From a virus, in the IMG/VR virus record IMGVR_UViG_3300042484_000454, positions 1-21,743 of that record: DNA of 21,743 nt; one strand, written 5' to 3'. The notes under the pieces are model-generated. The model saw only the letters and a list, made by a program, of their open reading frames with translations. It searched no databases and was not told where the DNA came from. Within the stretch, counting starts at the first letter, position 1. Every line of letters begins with the position of its first letter. Below are positions 1-7,915 of the stretch, in pieces. The translations under genes and the position numbers were made by a program.

Positions 1-660
1 ACATATGCTGGTGGCGTGGTTACTTGGATGTTTATTGTTTTTGACCATAATGAATATGAGCTTCCAGTTGCTGAAGAACACGCTAAACGACTGGGTCTTA
101 AATTTGCCACTAGAACAGGCATGCGTAATAGTATACACGATTGGGTTGCAGTAGTACGTAAAAAAGACGGTGTTCAAAAACGTGTAGTAACAGAAGAAAT
201 TGTCATTACTACTACGGGGGAAAAAGAACACAGTAAAAAAGATCAAGTTAAAGAGTTACAAGCGTTTATTAATACCTATTCTAAACCAAATGTAATGGAA
301 ATGATGGTTGAACAAACTCCAGAACAAATTAAGAAAAAAGAAATTTTAGATTCCATTGTTTGCAAATTATTACACGAGGGTGAAATTTTTATTGCTTCAA
401 ATCAAACTATGTGGCCATGCTGTTTTTTATGGGATAGTGCATTTAAAAATAAAGAAAACATCCTTGGAAAACTAGCAGAATATGGAACAGAGTGGAACAG
501 TTTAAAAGATAAAAGTATTGACGACGTTTTACAACATGAGTGGTTCGATAAACTTATAGCTGAAAGTTGGGATCCAGAACACAACAAACATTTGTCAAGA
601 TGCATTAAAACATGTGGTTACAAAAAAGCATATCAAAATGAGATTAAATTTACAAAATGA
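1..660 (+). CDS. Radical SAM protein with C-terminal SPASM-like domain, 5'-truncated
   Basis: The frame is open from base 1, so the N-terminus and the CxxxCxxC cluster lie outside the window; the GTG at 16 is probably not the true start. The visible part begins AGGVVTWMFIVFDHN, which matches the late beta strand of radical SAM cores (the usual GGxxxWQFIxFxHN pattern), and runs on into a helix and strand. Next come a Lys/Glu-rich stretch and a SPASM-like auxiliary Fe-S region: an isolated Cys in IVCKLL, IFIASNQTMWPCCFLW, and CIKTCG near the C-terminus. SPASM domains usually hold auxiliary clusters in peptide- or metabolite-modifying radical SAM enzymes. The stop overlaps the next start (ATGA), which suggests translational coupling. 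The family assignment is strong; the substrate is unknown. Confidence 0.85.
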   Translation, partial: TYAGGVVTWMFIVFDHNEYELPVAEEHAKRLGLKFATRTGMRNSIHDWVAVVRKKDGVQKRVVTEEIVITTTGEKEHSKKDQVKELQAFINTYSKPNVMEMMVEQTPEQIKKKEILDSIVCKLLHEGEIFIASNQTMWPCCFLWDSAFKNKENILGKLAEYGTEWNSLKDKSIDDVLQHEWFDKLIAESWDPEHNKHLSRCIKTCGYKKAYQNEIKFTK

Positions 661-2063
661 CAACACCTAAATTACCTTCAGAAACATTTTGCATATTACC
701 GTGGGTGCATTTAAGCACACGACCTGACGGTAGTATGCGAGTTTGCTGTACTGCAAACGCAAGTAGCGTTGGACCAACTAACGATAAAAAACACGGTGGT
801 ATGGTTGGTATTTTAAAAACAGATGAAGGAAAACCAGCTAATTTAAATGTAAGCGATTTTCAATCAAGCTGGAATAGTACCTATATGCGTAATGTGCGTA
901 AACAGATGCTTAACGGTGAACAGCCGCCAAGTTGTATTAAATGTTATAAAGAGGAAGCCGCTGGACACAACAGTAAACGTATGTGGGAAACTGCCTATTG
1001 GAGTGAACGTACTGACTTAGAAAAACTAATTGCAGATACTAGTGAAGATGGGTCCGTGCCTCCGCAATTAAATTATATTGATTTACGCTTTGGAACCAAA
1101 TGCCAATTAGCCTGTGTAATGTGTAGCCCACACGATAGTAGTGGTTGGATTAAAGATTGGCAAACAATACATCCACAGATACAAAATCCTACATTAAAAC
1201 AAACTACGCTTTGGGCCAACAAAGGTAGTACTAATGGAAGTAGTTATAACTGGCATAAAAATAATCCTGTATTTTGGAAACAGTTCTATGAACAGATTCC
1301 AAATATGCAACAGTTATACTTTGCAGGTGGAGAAAGTTTGATTATTGAAGAACATTACGAAATTTTGGAAGAATGCATACGTCAAGGACATGCAAAAAAT
1401 CTTGAATTGCGTTATAATAGTAATGGGGTAGAGTGGAGAGATGACTTGTTTGATTTGTGGAAACAATTCAAATTAGTACGTTTCCACTATAGTGTAGACA
1501 GTATTCATGAGATGAATGATTATATACGCTACCCAAGCAAATGGAGCAGAACAGCTGAAGTGTTTCATATTTTAGATACACAAACACCTAGTAACACAGA
1601 AGTCACTGTGGCATGTGCCGTGCAGGCTCTTAACATTTACTATATTCCAGATTTTATTAAATGGAAGTTAGAACAGAAATTTAAGAAAATAAACATGTGG
1701 CCGTTTGGTGCTGGCGGAGTTAATTATCATTTTGTGTATCATCCACCACATTTAAACGTAAAAGTGTTGCCAGCATGGTTTAAGCAAAAATGCAGAGAAA
1801 AATATCAAGCATTTTATCCTTGGTGGGAAGCTAATTGGGAGTTAGGTGTTCCTGAATGGCACAAGGGCAAAGTAACATATGAACAGTGGCGCAATGCTAG
1901 TTATGGAATTAGCAGATTAGAGGGTATGTTGTCTTTTATGGAAAGTGAAGACTGGACTCAACGCTTGCCAGAAATGAAAGAATTTTTAGACTTGTGTGAT
2001 GCACAACGCGGTATAACTTTTGCTGAAGTGTTTCCTGAAATGAAGGATATATTTAATGAGTAA
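657..2063 (+). CDS. Radical SAM protein with N-terminal twitch domain (copy 1)
   Basis: This 468-residue protein has an N-terminal cysteine-rich module: FCILPW with C12, RVCC with C30/C31, then CIKC with C93/C96. A radical SAM core follows, with C149-x3-C153-x2-C156 in DLRFGTKCQLACVMC and the SAM-binding GGE in YFAGGESL. This order fits the family annotated as twitch domain-containing radical SAM proteins, where the extra Fe-S module precedes the core. The expected chemistry is reductive cleavage of SAM to a 5'-deoxyadenosyl radical; the substrate is unknown. The C-terminal half (FIKWKLEQKF, YHPPHLNVKVLP) closely resembles the protein at 4234, so the two are probably paralogues. The start is fixed by the ATGA overlap with the upstream gene. 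Confidence 0.93.
   Translation: MTTPKLPSETFCILPWVHLSTRPDGSMRVCCTANASSVGPTNDKKHGGMVGILKTDEGKPANLNVSDFQSSWNSTYMRNVRKQMLNGEQPPSCIKCYKEEAAGHNSKRMWETAYWSERTDLEKLIADTSEDGSVPPQLNYIDLRFGTKCQLACVMCSPHDSSGWIKDWQTIHPQIQNPTLKQTTLWANKGSTNGSSYNWHKNNPVFWKQFYEQIPNMQQLYFAGGESLIIEEHYEILEECIRQGHAKNLELRYNSNGVEWRDDLFDLWKQFKLVRFHYSVDSIHEMNDYIRYPSKWSRTAEVFHILDTQTPSNTEVTVACAVQALNIYYIPDFIKWKLEQKFKKINMWPFGAGGVNYHFVYHPPHLNVKVLPAWFKQKCREKYQAFYPWWEANWELGVPEWHKGKVTYEQWRNASYGISRLEGMLSFMESEDWTQRLPEMKEFLDLCDAQRGITFAEVFPEMKDIFNE
2043..2058 (+). promoter_or_regulatory. Ribosome binding site inside the upstream gene
   Basis: AAGGA at 2043-2047 lies 8 bases before the ATG at 2056 and also encodes the Lys-Asp of the upstream protein's tail (MKDIFNE). 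A near-identical 16-base module stands at 5518-5533, at the end of the paralogue that starts at 4234. Confidence 0.7.
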
Positions 2064-3378
2064 CCCTATTGTATGCCCTTTTGCTCTAGGCGGTATTAAT
2101 TATAAAAATGGGTTTGTTACCAGCTGTCCACAACAATCAGATCAACTTCATTTAATGAATTCTGGAGTCATACGTCCTTCAGAAATTATTAATAATGAGA
2201 AGTTTAAAACACATCGTAAAGAATTAATGTCTGGTGTTTGGTCTAAAGGATGCCACCTTTGTCAAGAAGCTGAATCAATTGGTAGTGCATCAATGAGACA
2301 AACTTACGGACTGTCAAACTCAACAGCAAATTATAAAGAGTCAGGTGAGATTGATTTTGCTGGACTACAGCACATTGAGTTAAGATTTAGTAATAGTTGT
2401 AATATGGCATGTTTGCATTGTAGTGATGTTTACTCAAGTGGCTGGATGAGTAAATTAAAACACTATGAACCAGATCAAGAAGATAAAAAACACAAGTTAA
2501 TTCAGTTGACCAGGGAATTTCATAAAAAGAGTAAAGATGAAGATTTATCTATAGCAATATCTATAGATCAAATGGATGAGATTGTTGATGATTTAAATGC
2601 TAACTTTCCAAATATATCTAAAATAGATTTTGCAGGCGGGGAAGTGTTATATCAAAAACAATTTTTTCCTTGTTTAAGAAAATTAGCAAATCATCCAAAT
2701 GCTGGAAATATTTTATTATCGTTCCATTCAAATTTTAATGCTAAATTTGATCCAGTTGAATTGTCGCAGTTATTAAAACCTTTTGGAAAAGCACTAATAC
2801 ACATATCATTAGATGCTGGAACAAACATATACTCTTATTTTAGAACTGGCAATTGGGAAGTGTTAAAAGACAATATAAAATTGTTTAGAGCACATGATAC
2901 TAAATCAGAGTTAGGTATTGTATGTACAACAAGTGCATATCAAATCATGGATATTGAAAACATATTTGCATCGTTTTTGACTCTTGATATAGATTACATT
3001 GATTCATCAATCGTGTATACTCCCAGATATATGAATCCAGCATTAATGACTTTAAAATTTAAAGATGCTGTGTATAATGACATACAAGCAACTTATAAAT
3101 TAATTAATGATGAGAATACAAAGAGAATGTCTAACTTAGATAGTTATACACATTTAAAAGGTTGGGACAAAAAAAATCGTGTTTTTAAAGATATTAGGTC
3201 CGCGTTTAAAGCATTACTTGATATAGAAAAATATGTTTTTAATCATCAATGTAAACCAGATGAGTTTGAAGCATTTTTAGTTTACATTCGAAAAACAGAT
3301 AAAATTTGGCAACAAAATTTTAATAATCATATGAAGAAATACAAATTTGTTGATAACAGACTAGAAAGGGTAGAATAA
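2056..3378 (+). CDS. Radical SAM protein with divergent N-terminal twitch-like domain (copy 2)
   Basis: This 440-residue protein carries C115-x3-C119-x2-C122 (LRFSNSCNMACLHC) and a GGE motif in DFAGGEVLY. The N-terminal module is degenerate: C7 in VCPF, only one cysteine (C24, TSCPQQ) where the sister proteins have adjacent CC, then C66/C69 in GCHLC. The GGE is followed by Val rather than the usual Pro. Its serine and arginine codons lean to TCN and AGA, unlike the AGT/CGT-rich neighbours, which suggests separate acquisition. The start overlaps the upstream stop by 8 bases (ATGAGTAA), with AAGGA at 2043-2047 as ribosome site. The substrate is unknown. Confidence 0.9.
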   Translation: MSNPIVCPFALGGINYKNGFVTSCPQQSDQLHLMNSGVIRPSEIINNEKFKTHRKELMSGVWSKGCHLCQEAESIGSASMRQTYGLSNSTANYKESGEIDFAGLQHIELRFSNSCNMACLHCSDVYSSGWMSKLKHYEPDQEDKKHKLIQLTREFHKKSKDEDLSIAISIDQMDEIVDDLNANFPNISKIDFAGGEVLYQKQFFPCLRKLANHPNAGNILLSFHSNFNAKFDPVELSQLLKPFGKALIHISLDAGTNIYSYFRTGNWEVLKDNIKLFRAHDTKSELGIVCTTSAYQIMDIENIFASFLTLDIDYIDSSIVYTPRYMNPALMTLKFKDAVYNDIQATYKLINDENTKRMSNLDSYTHLKGWDKKNRVFKDIRSAFKALLDIEKYVFNHQCKPDEFEAFLVYIRKTDKIWQQNFNNHMKKYKFVDNRLERVE

Positions 3379-4241
3379 TGTTTACAGACTCAAATAAAAT
3401 ATATAGCGCAACCACATCAGTTCAAGAATCCATTGCAATGGTGCATGGGATATCGTTATTTAGAATAAACGAACTTGATATTCCATTTTCAAGCAAATGG
3501 AAACATATTGCTATAAATGTATCGGGTGGTGCTGATAGTGCGTGTTTAACTTACCTCCTTTGCAAAATAATTACTGATAATAACTTTGATTGTAAAATTG
3601 ATTTTATATCTCATGTAAGATGTTGGACAACCAGGCCGTGGCAAGGATCAATCGGCATAGGTGTTTACAATAAGTTAAAAGGCATGTTTCCCAATATTAT
3701 CAACGAACGCCACGAAAATTTTATAACTCCAGAAATTGAACATGGAGTTTCAGGATATATCTATAAAGATCCAGTTTATAACGAAGATCATAGTGGAGAT
3801 CAATTACAAGTGTCTGGTTTTAATCTGTACACTAGTTTTAAATATAATTTTGATGCAGTGTTTAACGGCACAAGTGCGAACCCTCCTGGTACTAATTTCC
3901 CTAAAAAAATGAAAGAAAGAGAAAAACCAGCAAGTGAGGGTATATTACCAGATTTAATTATACATTCAGACGGAAAGTTTCTTTGCCACCCGTTTAGATT
4001 TGTTGACAAGGCTTGGATTGTTGCACAGTTTTATTATTTTAACATAACTGATTTATTTAATTTAACTAGGAGTTGTGAAGGTGACGTGACTCATAGAAAT
4101 ATTATAGGTACAATTTCTGATTATAGAGCATATGTTCCAGGAATGAAAGTTCCTGAATGTGGGACATGTTTTTGGTGTTTAGAACGTAACTGGGCTTTAT
4201 CAAAGTTAGATGAAACTTTAGAAAAATTAAAAAATGAGTAA
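3378..4241 (+). CDS. PP-loop ATPase, QueC-like (7-cyano-7-deazaguanine synthase-like)
   Basis: This 287-residue protein has the PP-loop motif SGGADS at residues 49-54 (NVSGGADSACLTYLL), typical of N-type ATP pyrophosphatases that adenylate a carbonyl or sulfur acceptor. Near the C-terminus C233 (TRSCEG) and C261-x2-C264-x2-C267 (ECGTCFWCLERNWAL) recall the four-cysteine zinc site of QueC, which converts carboxy-deazaguanine to preQ0. The gap between the first and second Cys (27 residues) is much longer than I recall for QueC, and the middle of the protein is unfamiliar, so it may be a QueC relative acting on another carboxylate. It shares one base with the upstream stop (TAATG) and sits between radical SAM genes, which suggests a joint pathway. 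Codon use is TCN/AGA-leaning. Confidence 0.8.
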   Translation: MFTDSNKIYSATTSVQESIAMVHGISLFRINELDIPFSSKWKHIAINVSGGADSACLTYLLCKIITDNNFDCKIDFISHVRCWTTRPWQGSIGIGVYNKLKGMFPNIINERHENFITPEIEHGVSGYIYKDPVYNEDHSGDQLQVSGFNLYTSFKYNFDAVFNGTSANPPGTNFPKKMKEREKPASEGILPDLIIHSDGKFLCHPFRFVDKAWIVAQFYYFNITDLFNLTRSCEGDVTHRNIIGTISDYRAYVPGMKVPECGTCFWCLERNWALSKLDETLEKLKNE

Positions 4242-5538
4242 AACTTTTTGTCCTGTTCCTTGGAACTTTCAAGCTATACGTGCCAATGGCGATATACGAG
4301 TATGTTGCCAAGCTAATGTAACTAAAAATCAAGGTGTTATTAGAAAGCCAGACGGCACTGCATTTAATGCTGGCAAAGATAGTTTGTCTGATGCCAGAAA
4401 CACTGATATGATGAAAACTATTCGTATCAATATGCTCAACGGGGAGTGGAGTGATGAATGTGGTCGCTGTAAAAACGAAGAAGCTAGCGGACTTGTAAGT
4501 AGACGCACTTATGAAAATGAACAATGGAAATTGGATTTTAATCATGTTAAATCTAAAACTAATGAAGATGGAAGTATTGACACAGGGGACTTTCCTGTAG
4601 TATACTATGACTTAAGGTTCGGCAATTTTTGTAATTTAAAATGTCGTATGTGTGGACCAACTGATAGTAGTGCTTGGTACGATGACTGGATTAAATTAAC
4701 TGGAACTAATAAGTTTAAAGACACATCTGGAATAATGGAAATTGTAGACGACAAAGTTGCCGCATTTAACTGGCCAGAATATGAACCTTTTTGGGAACAA
4801 TTGGAAGCTAATATACACAACATTGAACATGTGTACTTTGCTGGTGGCGAGCCAATGCTTATTGAACGGCACTATGATTTTTTAGAAAGATGTGTTGAAG
4901 CTGGTGCAGCCAAACATATCATTGTTGAATATAATACAAACATGAGTACACTACCCACTCGTGTTACAAATTTATGGAAAAGTTTTAAACAAGTGCGTGT
5001 TGGTGCAAGTGTTGATGGAATGGAAGCAGTTCAAGAGTATCAACGTAGTCCAGCAAAATGGGACAAGACTTTAGACAATCTACGTAAAGTGGACGCACTT
5101 CCGTCAAACATTGTTTCTTGGTTAGCGTTTACGGTGACTGCTTACAATGTAAATCATATGATTGATTTTATGAAATGGAAACTTAGCAAAAGTGATTTTA
5201 AACGGGTTAACAGTACAAACCGCAGACCAATCATAACGCATCACGTTGCGCATCATCCAAAGCATCTAAATGTTAGAGTGTTACCAGATGAATACAAACA
5301 AGATGTCACAAACAGATTCAATGAGTTTTTACAATGGGTTAAGGACAGCAAATACAATGAGCATATCATAAAACAAGCTGAAGACATTGTAAAAGGTGTA
5401 ACTAGTTATATGAACAGTGAGAGTTATTATGACAGTCACTGGAATGAGTTTTTGAAATATACAAAACAACTAGACTCAATCAGAAATGAAAATTTATTAG
5501 ATGTAGAACCAAAGTTTAAGGATTATATTAATGGCTAG
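4234..5538 (+). CDS. Radical SAM protein with N-terminal twitch domain (copy 3)
   Basis: This 434-residue protein has the full N-terminal module: C6 (FCPVPW), C24/C25 (RVCC) and C76/C79 (CGRC). The core follows, with C133-x3-C137-x2-C140 (LRFGNFCNLKCRMC) and GGE in YFAGGEPML. It is clearly a paralogue of the protein at 657: DLRFG before the cysteines, DSSxW after them, an HYxxLExC helix after GGE, and FMKWKL and HHPKHLNVRVLP in the C-terminal half. Such proteins bind a SAM-cleaving cluster and probably an auxiliary cluster. No known reaction can be assigned. The start overlaps the upstream stop by 8 bases (ATGAGTAA), and no good Shine-Dalgarno is visible before it, so it may depend on coupling. 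Confidence 0.93.
   Translation: MSKTFCPVPWNFQAIRANGDIRVCCQANVTKNQGVIRKPDGTAFNAGKDSLSDARNTDMMKTIRINMLNGEWSDECGRCKNEEASGLVSRRTYENEQWKLDFNHVKSKTNEDGSIDTGDFPVVYYDLRFGNFCNLKCRMCGPTDSSAWYDDWIKLTGTNKFKDTSGIMEIVDDKVAAFNWPEYEPFWEQLEANIHNIEHVYFAGGEPMLIERHYDFLERCVEAGAAKHIIVEYNTNMSTLPTRVTNLWKSFKQVRVGASVDGMEAVQEYQRSPAKWDKTLDNLRKVDALPSNIVSWLAFTVTAYNVNHMIDFMKWKLSKSDFKRVNSTNRRPIITHHVAHHPKHLNVRVLPDEYKQDVTNRFNEFLQWVKDSKYNEHIIKQAEDIVKGVTSYMNSESYYDSHWNEFLKYTKQLDSIRNENLLDVEPKFKDYING
5518..5533 (+). promoter_or_regulatory. Ribosome binding site inside the upstream gene
   Basis: AAGGA at 5518-5522 is 8 bases before the ATG at 5531 and encodes Lys-Asp of the upstream tail (FKDYING). It mirrors the site at 2043-2047, in the same position of the paralogous gene. 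Confidence 0.65.
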
Positions 5539-6241
5539 TTTTGATACAGTTGATTTACTTGATGGTAATGTGTTCCAAGTAACTTGGGATACAGGTCGCC
5601 GTTGTAATTATGATTGCAGTTATTGCCCTGCGCATAGACATGATAATTTTAGTCCTCACGCTACATTAGATGACCTAATAAAAAATGCCGACTTTACTCT
5701 GGAATACATTAATCTCTATATGACTTATAGAAATTATAAACGGGCCAGCATTAGTTTTACTGGCGGTGAACCAACAGTTAACCCAGCATTTATTCCTTTT
5801 GCAAAATATATTAAACAAGCATACAAAGACAAGTACAAAGACAAATATGAATGCAGTTTTGCTCTTACAAGTAATGGGGCAATGGGCGAAAAAATGGCCA
5901 ATCAAGTAATGGAAAATTTTGATCATATTACTATAAGTTATCATGCAGAAGCAGACAATATGTTAAAGCAACAGGTTAGAGATCGTATGGTACAGTTTGC
6001 CACAAAAGGATCAGACCATAAATGTACAATTAGTATTAACGTTATGTTCCATGCCGCATACTTTGACGAATGTATTAATTTATGTAAGTTTTTAGACAGT
6101 AAAGATATCAAATATGTTCCACGTATTATAGGTGAAGAACCTGATAGTAAAAGCAATTTTGCACATATGTATACAGCAGAACAAACTAAATGGTTTAAAG
6201 ATTATTGGGCAAATAACACTAAAAAGGTGCAAATGGCATGA
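5531..6241 (+). CDS. Radical SAM core protein lacking its own C-terminal Fe-S domain
   Basis: This 236-residue protein has C25-x3-C29-x2-C32 (RRCNYDCSYCPAHRH) near its start and GGE in SFTGGEPTVNP, followed by SNG and a late strand TISINVMFH. The sequence ends shortly after the core, so it is short for a SPASM-type protein. The first half resembles the protein at 9013 (CNYKCSYCWPYAR, SLSGGEPTFHP), which continues for some 150 residues into a cysteine-rich tail. Here the matching tail is encoded by the next gene, which overlaps by 4 bases (ATGA). The two products probably work as a complex, or are fused by frameshifting. The substrate is unknown. The start overlaps the upstream stop by 8 bases (ATGGCTAG). 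Confidence 0.9.
   Translation: MASFDTVDLLDGNVFQVTWDTGRRCNYDCSYCPAHRHDNFSPHATLDDLIKNADFTLEYINLYMTYRNYKRASISFTGGEPTVNPAFIPFAKYIKQAYKDKYKDKYECSFALTSNGAMGEKMANQVMENFDHITISYHAEADNMLKQQVRDRMVQFATKGSDHKCTISINVMFHAAYFDECINLCKFLDSKDIKYVPRIIGEEPDSKSNFAHMYTAEQTKWFKDYWANNTKKVQMA
5822..5845 (+). repeat. 12-base tandem duplication in coding sequence
   Basis: TACAAAGACAAG is followed at once by TACAAAGACAAA and encodes YKDK twice (residues 98-105) in the radical SAM protein at 5531. The repeat is in frame and probably came from slippage. Confidence 0.8.
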
Positions 6242-6705
6242 GTGAAGAAAATAAAGAATTAGCCCTTAAAATAGGAAGACCTTGTTGCGGTAGCAGAACA
6301 ATGTGCCTTAGTAAGGGTGGCGAAAGCCAAAAAAGTAAATTTGTTGACTTTAGAGAATTTAAAGGATGGTACTGTAGTGTTAACTGGTTCTTCATGCATA
6401 TTGAACAACAGACAGACAGTGTATTTCACCATCAAACATGCCAAGCACAATTTGGTGGCACTCGTGGCCCAATAGGTAAGTTAAGTGAGGGTGATAAGAT
6501 ATTAGCTGAACTTAAAAAACATTTAGAAAATGAAACTATGCCAACTGTAGTTTGCCCAAAGCAAACTTGCGGATGCGGATTATGCGCTCCAAAAAGTATG
6601 CATAAGGAATCGTATCAAAAAGTGTTGTTTAATCACGTTGACAAAAAAGTATTCTCTAATTCTATGACAGAAGATAATTCAAAGGTATTACAAAGTGCAA
6701 AGTAA
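6238..6705 (+). CDS. Stand-alone cysteine-rich domain resembling a radical SAM C-terminal Fe-S domain
   Basis: This 155-residue protein has no radical SAM core and no PP-loop. It contains C16/C17, C23, C46 (FKGWYC), C68 (HHQTC), C106 (VVCPKQ), C111, C113 and C116 (TCGCGLC). The order FxxFKxWxC, then xxxC, then CPxxxC matches the tail of the protein at 9013 (FNKFKDWEC at C311, YSC at C333, TC at C354, SC at C359). It therefore appears to be the missing auxiliary Fe-S domain of the preceding gene product, encoded separately and coupled through ATGA. Eleven bases overlap the next gene. A frameshift in the assembly or a programmed -1 shift would also explain the split. The role as a partner protein is inference. 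Confidence 0.8.
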   Translation: MSEENKELALKIGRPCCGSRTMCLSKGGESQKSKFVDFREFKGWYCSVNWFFMHIEQQTDSVFHHQTCQAQFGGTRGPIGKLSEGDKILAELKKHLENETMPTVVCPKQTCGCGLCAPKSMHKESYQKVLFNHVDKKVFSNSMTEDNSKVLQSAK

Positions 6706-7915
6706 AACATATTGTAAACATCCTTTTAGAGAGATTGCAATAAAGGAATATCGAGGAAATGAACTAAAAGCATTTTGGCCATGTTGTATGATGGGGAATG
6801 ATGTAGAATCTACTCATAATATATTAGAAGTAGAAAACCCCCATTTATTAAACCCTCAAGAAATGTATGACCATCCTAGAATGAATCAACTTAGGGATAA
6901 TCTATCGAATAATATTCGAGATCCTGCTTGTAAAGTATGTTGGGATCAAGAAGATAGGGGAATACAATCCTTTAGAAATTATTCAAATGAAAATTTTGGA
7001 TATGAAGAAGATGGATTGTCAGTAATAGACGTTACTGCATCTAATATTTGTAATTTGCGTTGTAGAATGTGTTCCCCAACTGCAAGTCATCAATTGATGC
7101 AAGATTATCAATATTTTAAGAAAAACAATTTATTATCCAAAGTTGAGCGTGTTACAAATCGTTGGGTTGAATCTCTTGCTATAGAAGCAACTACATCAGT
7201 TCAATGGGATTGGTTAATGGAAAATACTCATAAGATAAAGGTATTAAAGGCTTCGGGTGGTGAGCCTTTTTATGATAACAAGGTTATTCAGCTTTTACAA
7301 AAATACGTTGAAACAGGTGCTGCCAAAAATACGATGCTTATTTTTCATACTAATGCAACACAATTTAATGAAGAAAATGTTGCAATGCTTAATCAATTTA
7401 AAAAGAATAAACATACATTTAGTATTGACGGTACTGGAAAAACTTATGAGTATATCAGATATCCAGCTGTATTCAGTGAAACTGAACAAAGTATAAGACG
7501 ATATATTAAAAATGTAAAAAATTATGATTCTATTTTAAATTTTGTATGTGTAGTTACAGCACATAATATTTTAAACATTGATGAGTATTTAACTTGGAGT
7601 AAGAAATTATACTCTGGAGTTTGCTGTCAGTTCTCAGAAGTATATAGTCGTGATAGAGGGATATCTATTCAGCATTTGTCAATTGATATTTTAACAGAAG
7701 CAAAGAAACAAGCACAAAAACATTTAGTGAGAGATAACGGTTTAAAAGATAATGACGTGGCAAATTTAATTAGAATGATTGATGATGCCATTAAACATAA
7801 TAAAGAAAATAAGCAATTAGTTAAAGATGAGTGTGATCTATTTGATATGTCTAGAAATCAATCTTATCGAGATTTTTTACATCCTATGATAGTTGAGTGG
7901 CTAGACAATGACTAA
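6695..7915 (+). CDS. Radical SAM protein with N-terminal twitch domain (copy 4)
   Basis: Translation starts at GTG 6695, with AAGG at 6682-6685 upstream; no usable ATG lies before the first conserved cysteine. The 406-residue protein has C7 (YCKHPF), C30/C31 (WPCC), C79/C82 (CKVC), then the core C119-x3-C123-x2-C126 (NICNLRCRMC) and GGE in KASGGEPFY. The order of parts matches the proteins at 657, 4234 and 7908, but similarity outside the motifs is low, so it is an old paralogue or a separate acquisition. Serine codons are mostly TCN and arginine codons mostly AGA or CGA, unlike the adjacent genes. The substrate is unknown. Confidence 0.92.
   Translation: MQSKTYCKHPFREIAIKEYRGNELKAFWPCCMMGNDVESTHNILEVENPHLLNPQEMYDHPRMNQLRDNLSNNIRDPACKVCWDQEDRGIQSFRNYSNENFGYEEDGLSVIDVTASNICNLRCRMCSPTASHQLMQDYQYFKKNNLLSKVERVTNRWVESLAIEATTSVQWDWLMENTHKIKVLKASGGEPFYDNKVIQLLQKYVETGAAKNTMLIFHTNATQFNEENVAMLNQFKKNKHTFSIDGTGKTYEYIRYPAVFSETEQSIRRYIKNVKNYDSILNFVCVVTAHNILNIDEYLTWSKKLYSGVCCQFSEVYSRDRGISIQHLSIDILTEAKKQAQKHLVRDNGLKDNDVANLIRMIDDAIKHNKENKQLVKDECDLFDMSRNQSYRDFLHPMIVEWLDND

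Noticed and set aside
4102-4545. Minus-strand open frame of 147 codons
   Set aside because: It lies antisense to the junction of the PP-loop and radical SAM genes, is rich in Ser/Thr/Phe as shadow frames are, and has no ribosome site or gene-like neighbours.
6238-6705. RiPP precursor peptide for the radical SAM array
   Set aside because: The cysteine-rich 155-aa protein was considered, but it aligns in motif order with the tail of the radical SAM protein at 9013, so an Fe-S domain is the better reading. No other short gene exists in the array.
7257-7496. Plus-strand open frame of 79 codons inside the radical SAM gene at 6695
   Set aside because: It is in another frame of a gene with a full set of motifs and has no ribosome site.
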